This document shows, piece after piece, positions 7,966 to 14,785 of a stretch of 64,000 nucleotides of DNA; positions within the stretch are counted from its first letter, which is position 1; the number at the start of each line of letters is the position of its first letter. Made by a program: the position numbers and the translations under genes. Origin of the DNA: Allobosea sp. OK403 (GTDB lineage: Bacteria > Pseudomonadota > Alphaproteobacteria > Rhizobiales > Beijerinckiaceae); the NCBI RefSeq assembly GCF_900113835.1, contig NZ_FOQV01000015.1, positions 54,256 through 118,255 on the forward strand, read 5' to 3'. Below the pieces are notes generated by a model. It saw only the letters and a program-made list of their open reading frames with translations. It searched no databases and was not told the DNA's origin.

Positions 7966-8057
7966 GGAGAGGTGGGGCAGCCGCGTCTCACCTCTCCCCT
8001 GCTGACTTCCAAGGGTCGATTCCTTGGACACCACCCCTCCCTTGCGAGGGGATTTTT
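7966..8057 (+). ncRNA. three-hairpin RNA ending in a terminator
   Basis: Three stems follow one another: GGAGAGGTG/CACCTCTCC (7966-7974, 7989-7997), CCAAGG/CCTTGG (8009-8014, 8022-8027) and CCCCTC/GAGGGG (8034-8039, 8046-8051). The last is followed by ATTTTT. The compact fold with a terminator upstream of the replication-like genes suggests a small RNA or attenuator. The simplest alternative is a terminator for the 6507-7937 genes with extra upstream pairing. Confidence 0.55.
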
Positions 8058-8106
8058 CTGTCTCTCATCAATCCATCAAAAACAAGAAGAACGGAACCAA
8101 CGCAGG

Positions 8107-8445
8107 ATGTCTAACAATAAAGATAAACGAACTGCCAGTTATTACCCCGGGCATAGATGGCGAAAACTTTATCCAACAAACCAACCCACAATAATTGAAA
8201 AGCTTAGCGAAGCGCTCAGTCGCATAGACCCTTCGGATCAATCCACGCGTAACATCGTCGGTAAGGCCCTCTACCATGCAGGCTTAGGCTTCAATGTATG
8301 GGAAGATTGGTCCCGTAACTCCCCCCATTACAATCCGCTGGAACTAAAGCCGCTTTGGGAGCGGTTCGGCACCGCGGAGACGACCTATACGGGTGGCTTG
8401 GATGTGGTGCTCGAGCTTGCGCGGAGGTCCAGCCGTGGAAGGTGA
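8107..8445 (+). CDS. PriCT_2-like small protein
   Basis: This 112-residue protein contains a segment (about 25-95) matching the primase C-terminal 2 domain pattern: EALSRIDPSDQSTRNIVGKA, then GFNVWEDWSRNSPHY and LKPLWERFG. Such domains follow archaeo-eukaryotic primase domains in plasmid and phage replication proteins. Here it stands alone, followed by an overlapping P-loop ATPase. The homology is inferred from the pattern and should be treated as moderate. The start at ATG 8107 is chosen because the upstream part of the frame runs through the terminator. Confidence 0.6.
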   Translation: MSNNKDKRTASYYPGHRWRKLYPTNQPTIIEKLSEALSRIDPSDQSTRNIVGKALYHAGLGFNVWEDWSRNSPHYNPLELKPLWERFGTAETTYTGGLDVVLELARRSSRGR

Positions 8446-10273
8446 ACGCATCTTCGCCTTTCCCAAGGCCCCACCCCCGAAGGCCCCTCCCGGCAAACTA
8501 GCGACAGCCACAAAGCACGCCGTCCGGGAGATATTCGACAAGCGCGGGCACCATCCATCCGCTCCTCTATGGCGCTCCTTGGACGATCTTGTGGACGTTA
8601 TGGAGGACATGGCCAACGGGACAGCCGCGCCAGCCTATTACCTCTGCGCCCTATCACCGGGGATGGGGAAGAGCACGACGGTACAACAATTCGTGCGGCA
8701 GCTTCTCTTGGATGCGTCCTACGACCACGTAAGCGTGCTGATCTGTGTAGGCCGGCTAGCTGAGATCCAAACCTATGTCGAAGAGATGCATCTATCGCCG
8801 GACTTGTTCGCCGTGTTTGTGTCTGAAGCGAAGGCCGAGGGGCGAAGGCTTAATGAACTTGGGCGGGGTTCAGACAGGGAGGGAGCCCGCATCCTTTTCA
8901 CGACACAACAGATGTTGGAGAGCCGGGTTAAGCGGAAAGGCTCTTTCTCGCAGTCCTCCGAATTCTGGTTCCAAGGCGGACCCAGGCGGGTTCGGCTTTG
9001 GGATGAGGCTTGCCTTCCGGCCCGACCACTAACGGTTGAGGTCTCGTTCATTCAAGCCTTGATTGAGCCTACCCAGTATCAAACCCGCCTTCGATCATTG
9101 CTGGATAAGCTGGTGGACGAGATTAGGGCCGCTCCCAATGACACCTGCGTAGATATCCCTCACTTCGAGGATGAGACGGCGTTGTCTCATGCTTCGATCA
9201 TGAGCCTGTATGAGGCCGAGCCCCAAAAGCGTCAGGACATCGTTCGCGACCTCCTGCTGCTGCAAGGGAGCACTGTCACGGTGCATCATGTCGGGGCCAA
9301 TAAGACAGCAATCAGCTATCTGAACGTATTCCCAGACGATCTGCTTCCGCTGATGATCTGCGACGCGTCAGGCCGTGTTCGCCATTCCTACAGGCATTGG
9401 GCGGATGGGAGAGGCAACCTCGTTGCCCTATCCACGATGGCCACGTCCTATCGCAATATGACGATTCACACATGGCTGGAATCTGGATCGAAGGACAGTT
9501 GGGGTAAGCCGGATCGGGCTCGAAAGATGATCGATGCCATAACCGATCTAGTGAATTCCAAACCGAATGAAGAGTGGCTCATTCTTCACCATCAGCAGGA
9601 CAGCAACAGAGACTTGCCGGCTGATCTGAGGAAAGGGGCAACAAACCCGGAAAGGCTAAAGTTCGTCTACTGGGGTTCTGACGATGCGAAGGCCACAAAT
9701 CAGTACCGTGACATTGAGAACATTGTGTTGGCGGGTTGCTTGTATTTTCCGCATAGCTACTACGAGGCCATGACAAGGCTCAGCAGGGCCATGCGTCCAG
9801 AGGAGAAGATGGACAAGCACCATAGAAAGGAGATCGAGTTAGGCGAACACGCCCATGTGATCCTTCAGGCGGTCTGCCGTGGGGCAGCGAGGAAGATCGT
9901 GGACGGTGATACCTGCGCGCCTTGCAATGTCTACATCATCGCTGCTGAGGCATCCGGCATACCCAAGCAGCTAGCGGATATCTTTCCTGGCCATCGGTCA
10001 TTGGAGTGGCTGCCCAAAGCATCGAAGCCGGTGGATCGGGCCGTAGGGGTCTTGAGAGACTGGCTTTCTAACTCCACCGATAGGCGCATCTCGTTAGGCG
10101 ATTTCCGCTCACTGTGCGGCGAGAGCGACAAAAGCAACTTCTCCAAGCAGGTTATTAGAAAGGGGTCATTTCAAAGCGCCCTCAAAGATCTTGGCCTAAA
10201 TCATCTTCAAGCACGGGGACGGGGCGGATCGTATATTGAGCGGGAGCCGATGATCCTTCCTCCGCTTTGCTAA
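8435..10273 (+). CDS. P-loop ATPase, probable helicase-like replication protein
   Basis: This is a 612-residue protein. Walker A is ALSPGMGKSTT near residue 75, and RLWDEA near 190 is a candidate Walker B (DEA). A later segment, KATNQYRDIENIVLAG then MTRLSRAM, resembles the C-terminal motifs of superfamily 2 helicases. GTG 8435 is preferred because GGAGGT precedes it by eight bases; ATG 8393 would overlap the upstream gene more. It overlaps the PriCT_2-like gene by 11 bp, so the two are probably co-translated and may split the work of a primase-helicase. No biochemical function is certain. Confidence 0.75.
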   Translation: MEGERIFAFPKAPPPKAPPGKLATATKHAVREIFDKRGHHPSAPLWRSLDDLVDVMEDMANGTAAPAYYLCALSPGMGKSTTVQQFVRQLLLDASYDHVSVLICVGRLAEIQTYVEEMHLSPDLFAVFVSEAKAEGRRLNELGRGSDREGARILFTTQQMLESRVKRKGSFSQSSEFWFQGGPRRVRLWDEACLPARPLTVEVSFIQALIEPTQYQTRLRSLLDKLVDEIRAAPNDTCVDIPHFEDETALSHASIMSLYEAEPQKRQDIVRDLLLLQGSTVTVHHVGANKTAISYLNVFPDDLLPLMICDASGRVRHSYRHWADGRGNLVALSTMATSYRNMTIHTWLESGSKDSWGKPDRARKMIDAITDLVNSKPNEEWLILHHQQDSNRDLPADLRKGATNPERLKFVYWGSDDAKATNQYRDIENIVLAGCLYFPHSYYEAMTRLSRAMRPEEKMDKHHRKEIELGEHAHVILQAVCRGAARKIVDGDTCAPCNVYIIAAEASGIPKQLADIFPGHRSLEWLPKASKPVDRAVGVLRDWLSNSTDRRISLGDFRSLCGESDKSNFSKQVIRKGSFQSALKDLGLNHLQARGRGGSYIEREPMILPPLC

Positions 10274-10370
10274 TGTGGTATCGGGTCGAAGGCCCTTATC
10301 CCTTGGATCACCTAGGATTAAAGAGGTACTTTTCTCTATAGAGACCTTTATAGAGGTTTTTACCACATTA
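10271..10370. repeat. 10-bp inverted repeat after the ATPase gene
   Basis: TAATGTGGTA (10271-10280) and TACCACATTA (10361-10370) are exact complements 80 bp apart. The AT-rich stretch between them contains short self-complementary pieces such as CTCTATAGAG. It may be a terminator-like RNA structure or a protein site. Confidence 0.6.
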
Positions 10371-10394
10371 GACGTTGAGGCTGTGAGAAAGGTA

Positions 10395-10663
10395 AGATAC
10401 GGCCTTCGGCCTTAGCGCCTGCGGCGGGCTTATCGGCCTTCGGCCTCGACACAAAGAAGGGCTAAGCCTAGGAAGCTCCTAGATGTCTTGCTTTACAGGA
10501 TTTAGGAGTTTTGCTCACGCCGCCTAGTGGCTTTATCAGAGCGCTAAGCTAAAGAGGGCCCGCCCCTATCGCCAGCTTAGATGACCTAGACTTAGTTCTT
10601 TTCTGTGTCTCCGGCCGAAGGCCGCTAAGCCCGCCGCAGGCGCTAAGGCCGAAGGCCGTCTCT
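10395..10663. repeat. long imperfect inverted repeat, about 79-bp arms
   Basis: The arms are 10395-10472 and 10585-10663. The core 45 bp (10401-10445 against 10613-10657) differ at one position, and the outer and inner parts continue with scattered mismatches. The loop is about 112 bp. The arms themselves contain GGCCTTCGGCC palindromes. No gene is evident in the loop. As RNA it would form a very long hairpin; as DNA it could be a cruciform, replication site or small non-autonomous repeat. Confidence 0.8.
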
Positions 10664-10861
10664 GCCACATTGCACCCTAAGCCGGGTCCGCTGGCGATGT
10701 CAGTTTCAAGCTCTCGAATCATACCGGTATATTCCTCTGGTGGGGATGGACCCAGCGGCTCAGTGGAGCCTGCCCAGTATCGTGCGGCTTTCGTCGCGGC
10801 CTCGTAGTCGCCGGGAGATATTGCTCTTCCCCGCAGCAATAAAACTGCGCTACGGTGAAAT

Positions 10862-11260
10862 GTGCCTGCTCCTGTGAAAAAACCGACGGTTCAGTTTCCT
10901 GGCCAAGAGGCGCTAGGCACTGTTAAATTTGGACCCGGAGTTGTCGGCCGAACTGCTCCGGTAGCTGTAGGCATCGTTATTCTCGGCATAGCTGCCGTTG
11001 CGGCCTTACGATCCGAGCCATGGATGGCCTTCTTAGCATTTGGCGCGAGTCTTAGCGGAGCAATTTGGTATCTTAGTTCTATATTACAGTACGCAAATAA
11101 ATATCCCAATCACGCTATCATGGAAGGCGCGGAATTTGTAAAAAACGCAGCCTTAGAACAGTCTGCCAAGGACCCTAATATCATTGATTTAAATTCAATA
11201 CCTGTAGACAATACATCTGCCCCTGAAAATCTGAAGCTCAGAGGCCAGAATTATGAATAA
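10862..11260 (+). CDS. small two-pass membrane protein
   Basis: The 132-residue protein, from GTG 10862, has two hydrophobic spans at about 31-50 (VAVGIVILGIAAVAAL) and 53-76 (AFLAFGASLSGAIWYLSSIL), followed by a polar C-terminal half. The stop overlaps the next gene by 8 bp. The low GC of both genes separates them from the rest of the element. No family is recognised. Confidence 0.6.
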   Translation: MPAPVKKPTVQFPGQEALGTVKFGPGVVGRTAPVAVGIVILGIAAVAALRSEPWMAFLAFGASLSGAIWYLSSILQYANKYPNHAIMEGAEFVKNAALEQSAKDPNIIDLNSIPVDNTSAPENLKLRGQNYE

Positions 11261-11567
11261 ATTATACTCTGTTGTACTTATATCGCCGTTTGGTGATCCT
11301 TTTACGGAGGCCGTCGATCTAGGTCTTAGTGAAGTCGGGGATTGGATCCGAGTATGCCATAATTTTTGGTATTGCTGGACGCCTCAATCTGCGCCGCAAC
11401 TTAGAGATTTACTTGTGAAGAATTTTGTTATCGAGGCACAGACGCAGTTTGTGATCAACGCTGTCTCACCGCAACTCGCTAACGGTCGAGCGGCGCCATG
11501 GATATGGGAATGGCTGAATCGGCGCATGCAGGAGCAGCTTCAAAATAGCTTCATCGAGTCCCGGTAA
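11253..11567 (+). CDS. small protein with a faint SinR/Cas2-like pattern
   Basis: The 104-residue protein begins NKLYSVVLISPFGD and continues WIRVCHNFWYCWTPQSAPQL, then FVINAVSP. A beta strand, a tryptophan-rich turn followed by Ser/Thr, an amphipathic helix and another strand recall the ferredoxin-like fold of Cas2 and SinR-type small proteins. The resemblance is weak and is only a suggestion. It is translationally coupled to the membrane protein at 10862. A paired membrane/cytosolic module could be a toxin-antitoxin or defence unit, but nothing here proves that. Confidence 0.55.
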   Translation: MNKLYSVVLISPFGDPFTEAVDLGLSEVGDWIRVCHNFWYCWTPQSAPQLRDLLVKNFVIEAQTQFVINAVSPQLANGRAAPWIWEWLNRRMQEQLQNSFIESR

Positions 11568-11700
11568 CCGCGAATCGAGCAAAAACGTATCGCTCGAAGC
11601 CTACAACGTGGCACTCGTAGCAAGGGCGATGCGACAGCGGAGCATTTGGGCTTTGGTTCAAGGATTGGTTCCGCTTGAGCGCAACATCGCGAGCGAGCCA

Positions 11701-11979
11701 GTTCGTAAGCCAGTTACGGCGAACTACTAAGACAGCCCAGAGTGAGCCTCCTCACTACGTTCGGGTCACAACCTTACGGTTGTTCGTCCACCATGGCGAG
11801 TGACTACTATGCACAGAGCATCTGCACACGGCCTTGATACCGCATGCCATAAGGACTCTCGAAGCGTATAGCCACGAGCACCTTAAGTCGGGGCATAACC
11901 CCACATTCGCGTCTCATATGACGAGACGACTAGACCCTTGTAAGTGGCCTTAGTGCTACCCTAAGCGCCGATTGTGGCG
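11701..11979 (+). ncRNA. candidate structured RNA with serial hairpins
   Basis: The gap 11568-12020 has no credible gene. It contains short stems in series: GTTCG/CGAAC (11701-11705, 11720-11724), GTGAG/CTCAC (11732, 11741), ACAACC/GGTTGT (11768, 11778), GGGG/CCCC (11890, 11899), CGTCTC/GAGACG (11910, 11923), CTTAG/CTAAG (11949, 11961) and CGCC/GGCG (11966, 11976). The strand is not fixed by this evidence; plus is assumed because it follows the 11253 gene. Confidence 0.4.
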
Positions 11980-12020
11980 TCATTCTGATAAGAGCCCTCC
12001 CCACAGCTTAGTCGAGCATC

Positions 12021-12434
12021 TTATGCCTGAGGCGTCCGCAGGTTGATCCACATCCAGAAGGACCGCAGCGCCCGTGACCAGCCATGAGTGAATATGAAGA
12101 AGCCTAGAAGGGCCGCCCAAAGGAAGAGCCGGCCCGCCTCCATACCAAGCAGCTTCACGTTCAATAGCGACGTCTGCTTTGCGGCGTCATAGAAACAGCG
12201 AAAGACATCGGTGGGGTTCGGACCGGTTTTTACTGGATCAGCGTTAAACGCCTTCCATTGAGCAAGAATGAGGGGGCAGTTTTCAGGAACCTCTCGAACG
12301 GCCATCCAGGCTTCATAAAGGTGAAAAGCTGCCAGCCCGGTGAACACGGTTCCACCTACCATCAGCAGCGTCCACGGTAAGAAAAGGATGCGCCGCCAAT
12401 TGGCATCGAGGCGTTGCTGAACAGCGGTCCACAT
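12021..12434 (-). CDS. hypothetical two-pass membrane protein
   Basis: From ATG 12434 the protein has 137 residues with one hydrophobic span at about 15-40 (ILFLPWTLLMVGGTVFTGLA) and another at about 103-120 (LFLWAALLGFFIFTHG). GGAAGG precedes the chosen start by nine bases; longer starts at 12479 and 12515 are possible. It is the only minus-strand gene of the element and lies next to its right end. No family is recognised. Confidence 0.55.
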   Translation of the reverse strand: MWTAVQQRLDANWRRILFLPWTLLMVGGTVFTGLAAFHLYEAWMAVREVPENCPLILAQWKAFNADPVKTGPNPTDVFRCFYDAAKQTSLLNVKLLGMEAGRLFLWAALLGFFIFTHGWSRALRSFWMWINLRTPQA

Positions 12435-12600
12435 TCCCAGTGCCCTTCCGCCTGAGCCAACGCTCACTTTGACCGGCATCAAGTCCGAACACGCCGCGCG
12501 AGTCCATCTCGACAAAGTTTCGCATTGGGCCTTTCTCTCAGAAAAACTTTCCCAGAATTTCTGTGAGCGAGATTCGGGGTGCGTTCTACCCCTTAGCAGG

Positions 12601-12626
12601 CCCCCCCTGCCCCCCCGGGTACCCCC
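12601..12626 (-). other. G-quadruplex-prone tract
   Basis: The plus strand carries C7, C7 and C5 runs (12601-12607, 12610-12616, 12622-12626). The minus strand therefore has closely spaced G runs able to supply four G tracts. It lies between the last gene and the right attachment region. Confidence 0.5.
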
Positions 12627-12690
12627 TTTCGCCCAAAAGGCGCAGGTGAGGAATCATTTCACCCGATGGTTGCAGCCTTGGCGCTGGCAG

Positions 12691-12740
12691 CGGTCCCAAT
12701 CTGGCGCCACTTGGTCCCACGCTGGTCCCAATCGGTCCCA
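12691..12740 (+). promoter_or_regulatory. phased array of TGGTCCCA-like boxes, candidate integrase arm sites (right)
   Basis: Five boxes start at 12691 (CGGTCCCA), 12702 (TGGCGCCA), 12712 and 12723 (TGGTCCCA) and 12733 (CGGTCCCA). The spacing is 11, 10, 11 and 10 bp, one helical turn each. The exact octamer also occurs twice near the left end (4970, 4981). Arm-type sites of tyrosine integrases are arranged like this on both arms. Confidence 0.6.
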
Positions 12741-12923
12741 CCTACGCAGCCGAATCGAAGATAACCACCCCGCCGCATTACCTTTCCTTGGCACCACCCC
12801 GTAGAGGTGCTATTGTCCGTATGTGGTTGAAGCTATTGGCTGTTTTGGACATGGAAAGGTTGGCGGTTTCCTCTCATCGGTAGACGCATAGCGACGCCAG
12901 TCGCGGGCGATCGTCAGATCGCG

Positions 12924-12986
12924 ACTACCTTGAGGTGGTAGCGGGGAGACCCGTGGAGGTTCGAGTCCTCTTGACCGCACCAGATT
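12924..12986 (+). other. right attachment repeat (attR), tRNA-Leu 3' fragment
   Basis: The sequence is identical to 4827-4889 over 63 bp. It holds the anticodon-to-CCA portion of tRNA-Leu without an adjacent 5' half, so it is the displaced target end and not a working tRNA. Confidence 0.93.
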
Positions 12987-13202
12987 TGGACGAAAGTCCC
13001 GCGAACGGCGACCTGCGAAGGTCGCCGTTCGCGTTTCCGGCCTAGAGCATCGGAATCGGTTGTCGGGACAAGGCGATACCACAGCGCTGGGAATGTGCCG
13101 TGGAACGGCCATGCTGCATTGCAAGAGCGCAAGCGCACTGACACAAGAGCAGCCGCCCTTCCCTCGAATCCAAACCGTCCCTCAGACCATGGAGCCGGAC
13201 CG

Positions 13203-14609
13203 ATGGCGGACACGCAAACGGCTCAGGACGCGGTGCAGGAGCGCCCGATTCGCGACGAGGACGGCGCGATCGACGCAGGGCTGATCGAGCAGATCTCGCA
13301 AGCTGTCCTGCTCTCGGACCTGACGACGCTGCGCGCCATCGTCGCCGACATGCACGAGGCCGATCTCGGCGCGGTGCTGGAAGCGCTCGATCCCGAGGAA
13401 CGCCCGCGCCTGATCTCGCTGCTCGGCACCGATTTCGACTTCACCGCCCTGACCGAGGTCGACGATGCCGTCCGCGAGGAGATTCTCGAGGAGCTCTCGG
13501 CGCAGACCGTCGCCGAGGGCGTGCGCGATCTCGACACCGACGACGCGGTCTACATCCTCGAAGATCTGGACGAGGCCGACAAGCAGGAGGTTCTCGACAA
13601 GCTGACGCCCTCCGAGCGTGTCGCGCTGCAGCAGGGCCTCGACTATCCCGAGGGCAGTGCCGGCCGGCGCATGCAGAGCGAGGTCGTGGCGGTGCCACCC
13701 TTCTGGACCGTCGGCCAGACCATCGACTATCTGCGCGAGACGAAGGATGTGCCGGAGCGCTTCTTCGAGATCTTCATCGCCGACCCGGCGCATCATTTCG
13801 TCGGAACCGTCCAGCTCGACCGCCTGCTGCGGACCAAGCGGCCGGTGACGATCGCCGCGCTGGTCGGAGAAGAGAACCGCGTCGTCAAGGCGACCGACGA
13901 CGTCGAGGATGTCGCCCGGATGTTCCAGCGCTACAACCTCGTCGCCGCGCCCGTGATCGACGATGCCGGCCGCCTCGTCGGCGTGATGACGATCGACGAC
14001 ATCGTCGACGTCATCGAGGAGGCGGCCGATGACGACGTCAAGCAGCTCGGCGGCGTCGACGCCGACGAGGAGTTGTCGGACCCCGTCCGGCAGATCGCCA
14101 AGAGCCGCTTCCGCTGGCTCTTCATCAACCTGCTGACCTCCTTCCTTGCAGCCGCCGTGATGAGCCTGTTCGAGGCGCAGATGACCAAGCTCGTGGCGCT
14201 GGCGATCCTGGCCCCGATCGTCGCGAGCCAGGGCGGCAACGCTGCGACCCAGACGATGACGGTGGCGGTGCGCGCGCTGGCGACGCAGGAACTCGGCGCC
14301 TGGAACCTGCGCCGCTTCTTCACCCGCGAGATGATTGTGGGCCTACTGAACGGCCTCGGCTTCGCGCTGATCACCGGCGTCACCGCCGCGATCTGGTTTT
14401 CGAGCACGGGGCTCGGCCTCGTCATCGGCGTCGCGATGATCGTCAACCTGATCGCCGCAGCCGGAGCCGGCGTCGCAATTCCCGTCCTGCTCGACCGCTT
14501 CGATATCGACCCGGCGATCGCATCGGGAACCTTCGTCACGACGGTGACCGATGTCGTCGGCTTCTTCGCTTTCCTCGGGATCGCGACATTATGGCTCGGT
14601 CTGGGCTAG
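13203..14609 (+). CDS. mgtE: MgtE-family magnesium transporter
   Basis: MgtE is a Mg2+-gated channel in the inner membrane. The 468-residue protein has the N-terminal superhelical MgtE_N domain (about 30-135), paired CBS domains (about 145-260, ending VGVMTIDDIVDVIEEA) and five membrane spans from about 300. GGNAATQTMT and TTVTDVVGF are conserved transmembrane motifs. Acidic residues are plentiful in the cytosolic half, fitting the Mg2+-sensing role. The start at 13203 follows GGAGCC. It lies just outside the integrated element and is probably monocistronic. Confidence 0.95.
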   Translation: MADTQTAQDAVQERPIRDEDGAIDAGLIEQISQAVLLSDLTTLRAIVADMHEADLGAVLEALDPEERPRLISLLGTDFDFTALTEVDDAVREEILEELSAQTVAEGVRDLDTDDAVYILEDLDEADKQEVLDKLTPSERVALQQGLDYPEGSAGRRMQSEVVAVPPFWTVGQTIDYLRETKDVPERFFEIFIADPAHHFVGTVQLDRLLRTKRPVTIAALVGEENRVVKATDDVEDVARMFQRYNLVAAPVIDDAGRLVGVMTIDDIVDVIEEAADDDVKQLGGVDADEELSDPVRQIAKSRFRWLFINLLTSFLAAAVMSLFEAQMTKLVALAILAPIVASQGGNAATQTMTVAVRALATQELGAWNLRRFFTREMIVGLLNGLGFALITGVTAAIWFSSTGLGLVIGVAMIVNLIAAAGAGVAIPVLLDRFDIDPAIASGTFVTTVTDVVGFFAFLGIATLWLGLG

Positions 14610-14658
14610 AGCATTGCGCGAAAAAGTGGGTACCGGTTTTTCGCGAGAGCAATGCTCT
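14608..14658. repeat. intergenic palindrome, AGAGCATTGC family
   Basis: AGAGCATTGC (14608-14617) and its complement (14649-14658) enclose a GCGAAAAA/TTTTTCGC stem and ACCGG. The same plan appears at 4517-4565 and 34435-34480, indicating a dispersed repeat family. Confidence 0.8.
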
Positions 14659-14673
14659 CAACTCCAGGAATCG

Positions 14674-14715
14674 ATCACGTCGCCTTCGGACATTTCCGTC
14701 CGAAGGCGACGTGAT
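14674..14715. repeat. perfect 18-bp hairpin
   Basis: ATCACGTCGCCTTCGGAC (14674-14691) is complementary to 14698-14715 across a 6-nt loop. No long T run follows, so it is probably a repeat rather than a standard terminator, although it may slow transcription out of mgtE. Confidence 0.8.
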
Positions 14716-14785
14716 TTAGGCTAAGGCCTGAGAAAAACCGGTAACGTAAACCGGGCGTCAAGCTTTCTCCTCAATTTTCAGGGAG

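Larger units (their letters stand above)
4827..12986. mobile_element. tRNA-Leu-integrated element (satellite-like island)
   Basis: The two copies of a 63-bp exact direct repeat, one inside tRNA-Leu and one at 12924-12986, bound about 8.2 kb. A tyrosine integrase sits directly inside the left end. The contents are unlike the flanks: AT-richer stretches, short overlapping unknown genes, a PriCT_2-like protein and a P-loop ATPase. There are no recognisable capsid, terminase, relaxase or secretion genes. This fits a phage-satellite-like or other non-autonomous integrative element, though that class assignment is inference. Confidence 0.9.

Noticed and set aside
10549..10839. 96-residue minus-strand frame starting at TTG 10839
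   Set aside because: Its first half looks mildly protein-like, but there is no ribosome site and the second half runs through an arm of the long inverted repeat. I could not support it as a gene.
11568..12020. tmRNA or retron ncRNA
   Set aside because: There is no tag-peptide frame, no tRNA-like acceptor and no reverse transcriptase gene nearby.
12914..13213. minus-strand frame over the right tRNA repeat (reads QEDSNLHGSPR)
   Set aside because: This is the usual false frame antisense to tRNA-Leu sequence.
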